From: Opitutia bacterium
GTDB taxonomy: Bacteria > Verrucomicrobiota > Verrucomicrobiia > Opitutales > Opitutaceae
Reading direction: 5' to 3'
Assembly (NCBI GenBank): GCA_003157575.1
Contig: PMKA01000112.1
Coordinates: forward strand, 1-14,777
Length of the DNA: 14,777 bases
Below the pieces are notes generated by a model. That model saw only the letters and a list, made by a program, of their open reading frames with translations, was not told where the DNA came from and did not search any database. Shown here piece by piece: positions 13,301 through 14,777 of this stretch. Both the position numbers and the translations under genes were made by a program. Numbering within the stretch: the first letter of the stretch is position 1; each line of letters opens with the position of its first letter.

Positions 13301-14777
13301 ATGAATGAACCCGAGAATAGAGCCAGGAGAATCATCCTCATTGGGAAGACTATTTGTCTAATAGCATTCCTTGCAGCCAACGCCCTCAACGCACTCGGTT
13401 CCCAGAAATTCGATCAATTCGTGGCGTTTGGCGACAGCACCCTGGATACCGGCTATTTTTATTATCACCCCGAGCAAACCGGCCCCGTCTTCCTCCCTTA
13501 TCTCCTCAATGCCGTTGCAAAGGGCGCGACTGGCGGATGGGCCGGAGGTGGGGTCATGAATACAACCATTCTGGCGGAAAAATTCGGTCTGAGTGCGGCG
13601 TCTGCGGCGGGCGGGGGAAGCAACTATGCCGTTGGAGGGGCCACGACCGTGCCGAATTCCTCACCTGTCATACCTGGGGACTACGACCCCAACTGGAATC
13701 CGCCGATCGACAATACCACGATAGCGCAGATACAGAACTACCTTAAAACGGTGAATGGAGCCGCCAATCCCAAGGCTCTTTATATCATCAAAACCGGTGA
13801 CAACGACGCCACCTATGTAACCAATCAGATAAAAAACGACCCCACCTGGCTCGCCTCAAACCCTGCCTATCTCGCCGATGGGGCCGCCGCCCTGGCAACT
13901 GAGGTCGCGGCTTTGCAGGCCGCCGGCGCACGCATCATTGTGGTGCGAAATTCTTATGATTCGGCCCTGTTTGCCGGGACCGGAGGAATCATCTCCGGCT
14001 CGAACGTCGCCGCTTATCAGCGTACGGTGGCGCTCGGAACCGCTGAATGGGCCGACTTGCACTCCGCCGGAGTGCAGTTCGTTCCTGCAGACAACGACAG
14101 TCTATTTTCGTTTGTAGCCGAAAATCCCACTGTTTTCGGATTCACCCCGGCCTCGGTTCTCGCAAGTAATGCTCCTGCCAGAGGAAGCACCGCTCTTGTT
14201 GCTATTCTCTCCGCCGCAGATCAGCAGGACTATCTATTCGTGGAGGGAGTCCATCTTACGACCGCCGGCCAGAGGATTGAGGCCGATTACACTTACGATC
14301 TGCTCATCGCACCAAACGAGATTTCGATGATTCCTGAGAACGCCGTTCAGCTTGGCTTGAGCCGCGCCGCGACGATTCAGCGGCAAATTGAGCTTTTTGA
14401 CCAGCAACGCGGACCGGGCGGCATCAACCTCTGGGTCAATTTCGGGACCGATTCGCTGCGAATCAAGAACGCCACCGGGTTTCCGGAGGCCTCAGGCAAT
14501 CCGTTCGCCGGCACCGTGGGAGTCGATCACCGGAGCCCGTCAGGGCTGATCGTGGGAGTGGCATTTACGGGGGGGAACACGATCCAGGAGTTTGCCACAG
14601 GGGGCAATTTCCACCAGGCCGATGAGGTGACGAGCCTTTATGCCGCCTATCAACACGGGCCTGTCTGGGGCAACGCCGTGGCGAGCTACGGACTCTTTCA
14701 AGACAACGTCACCCGGCCCGTGACGCTCTGCATTTATACCGACAAAAACCACGGAAATACCTCCGGAGAAGATCTGG
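13301..14777 (+). CDS. SGNH/GDSL hydrolase with probable autotransporter barrel (3' partial)
   Basis: The frame stays open from the ATG at 13301 to the window end (492 codons, no stop), so the gene is truncated by the window edge. Residues 1-34 form a signal peptide with an arginine-rich N-terminus and a long hydrophobic core. The hydrolase domain shows block I FGDSTLDTG (nucleophile S46), block II glycine in SNYAVGGA, block III TGDNDA (oxyanion N168) and block V VEGVHLTTAGQ (catalytic H318). The acid three residues before His, usually Asp, is Glu (E315). From about residue 345 the sequence changes to alternating strands rich in Gly, Tyr and Val (INLWVNFGTDSLRI, GTVGVDHRSPSGLIVGVAFT, VTSLYAAYQHGPVWGNAVASYG). 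This is typical of an autotransporter beta-barrel, as in EstA-like surface esterases. The likely location is the outer membrane with the esterase outside. Base composition is less GC-rich than the operon. It is divergently transcribed and probably unrelated to it. Confidence 0.88.
   Translation, partial: MNEPENRARRIILIGKTICLIAFLAANALNALGSQKFDQFVAFGDSTLDTGYFYYHPEQTGPVFLPYLLNAVAKGATGGWAGGGVMNTTILAEKFGLSAASAAGGGSNYAVGGATTVPNSSPVIPGDYDPNWNPPIDNTTIAQIQNYLKTVNGAANPKALYIIKTGDNDATYVTNQIKNDPTWLASNPAYLADGAAALATEVAALQAAGARIIVVRNSYDSALFAGTGGIISGSNVAAYQRTVALGTAEWADLHSAGVQFVPADNDSLFSFVAENPTVFGFTPASVLASNAPARGSTALVAILSAADQQDYLFVEGVHLTTAGQRIEADYTYDLLIAPNEISMIPENAVQLGLSRAATIQRQIELFDQQRGPGGINLWVNFGTDSLRIKNATGFPEASGNPFAGTVGVDHRSPSGLIVGVAFTGGNTIQEFATGGNFHQADEVTSLYAAYQHGPVWGNAVASYGLFQDNVTRPVTLCIYTDKNHGNTSGEDL

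Overview
GC-rich bacterial DNA, mostly coding. The mix of a GH3-family acyl-acid synthetase, several cobalamin-binding radical SAM enzymes, an SGNH/GDSL hydrolase that looks like an autotransporter, and intergenic repeats carrying a 'CGAGCGTAAGCGAGTGGA' core suggests a Gram-negative of the Planctomycetota-Verrucomicrobiota group, perhaps Opitutales. This placement is an inference from gene content and is not proven by any marker gene here.

Layout. Positions 169-12002, all on the minus strand, hold one compact run of ten genes. In transcription order (right to left) they are: a membrane protein with a left-handed beta-helix acyltransferase domain; a metal-dependent amidohydrolase; a classical radical SAM enzyme with extra C-terminal cysteines; four tandem B12-binding radical SAM enzymes; a tandem GNAT-type protein; a second GNAT-like protein; and a GH3-family adenylate-forming enzyme. 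Six of the nine junctions are ATGA overlaps of 4 nt, one is a TGATG overlap of 1 nt, one is a 2-nt gap (or a TTGA overlap) and one is a 19-nt gap. The run is therefore almost certainly one translationally coupled operon. A small signal-peptide SnoaL/DUF4440-like protein (12074-12697) lies just upstream on the same strand, 71 nt away, and may or may not belong to it. A ~600-nt divergent intergenic region (12698-13300) contains a 51-bp tandem repeat and no convincing gene. To its right, on the plus strand, is a partial SGNH/GDSL hydrolase with the start of a probable autotransporter barrel (13301 to the window end). Left of the operon (1-168) there is only a possible 49-codon ORF and a degenerate short repeat.

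How the genes may work together (inference). GH3 enzymes activate a carboxylic acid as acyl-AMP and join it to an amine. The GNAT-like and beta-helix proteins can supply acyl-transfer steps, the amidohydrolase a hydrolysis or decarboxylation, and the four B12-radical SAM paralogues serial chemistry at unactivated carbons, such as methylation, cyclisation or C-C bond formation. No PKS, NRPS, carrier protein or obvious RiPP precursor is visible. This looks like an uncharacterised biosynthetic pathway for a small molecule or modified lipid that standard core-enzyme cluster mining could miss. It is the main item of interest in the window.
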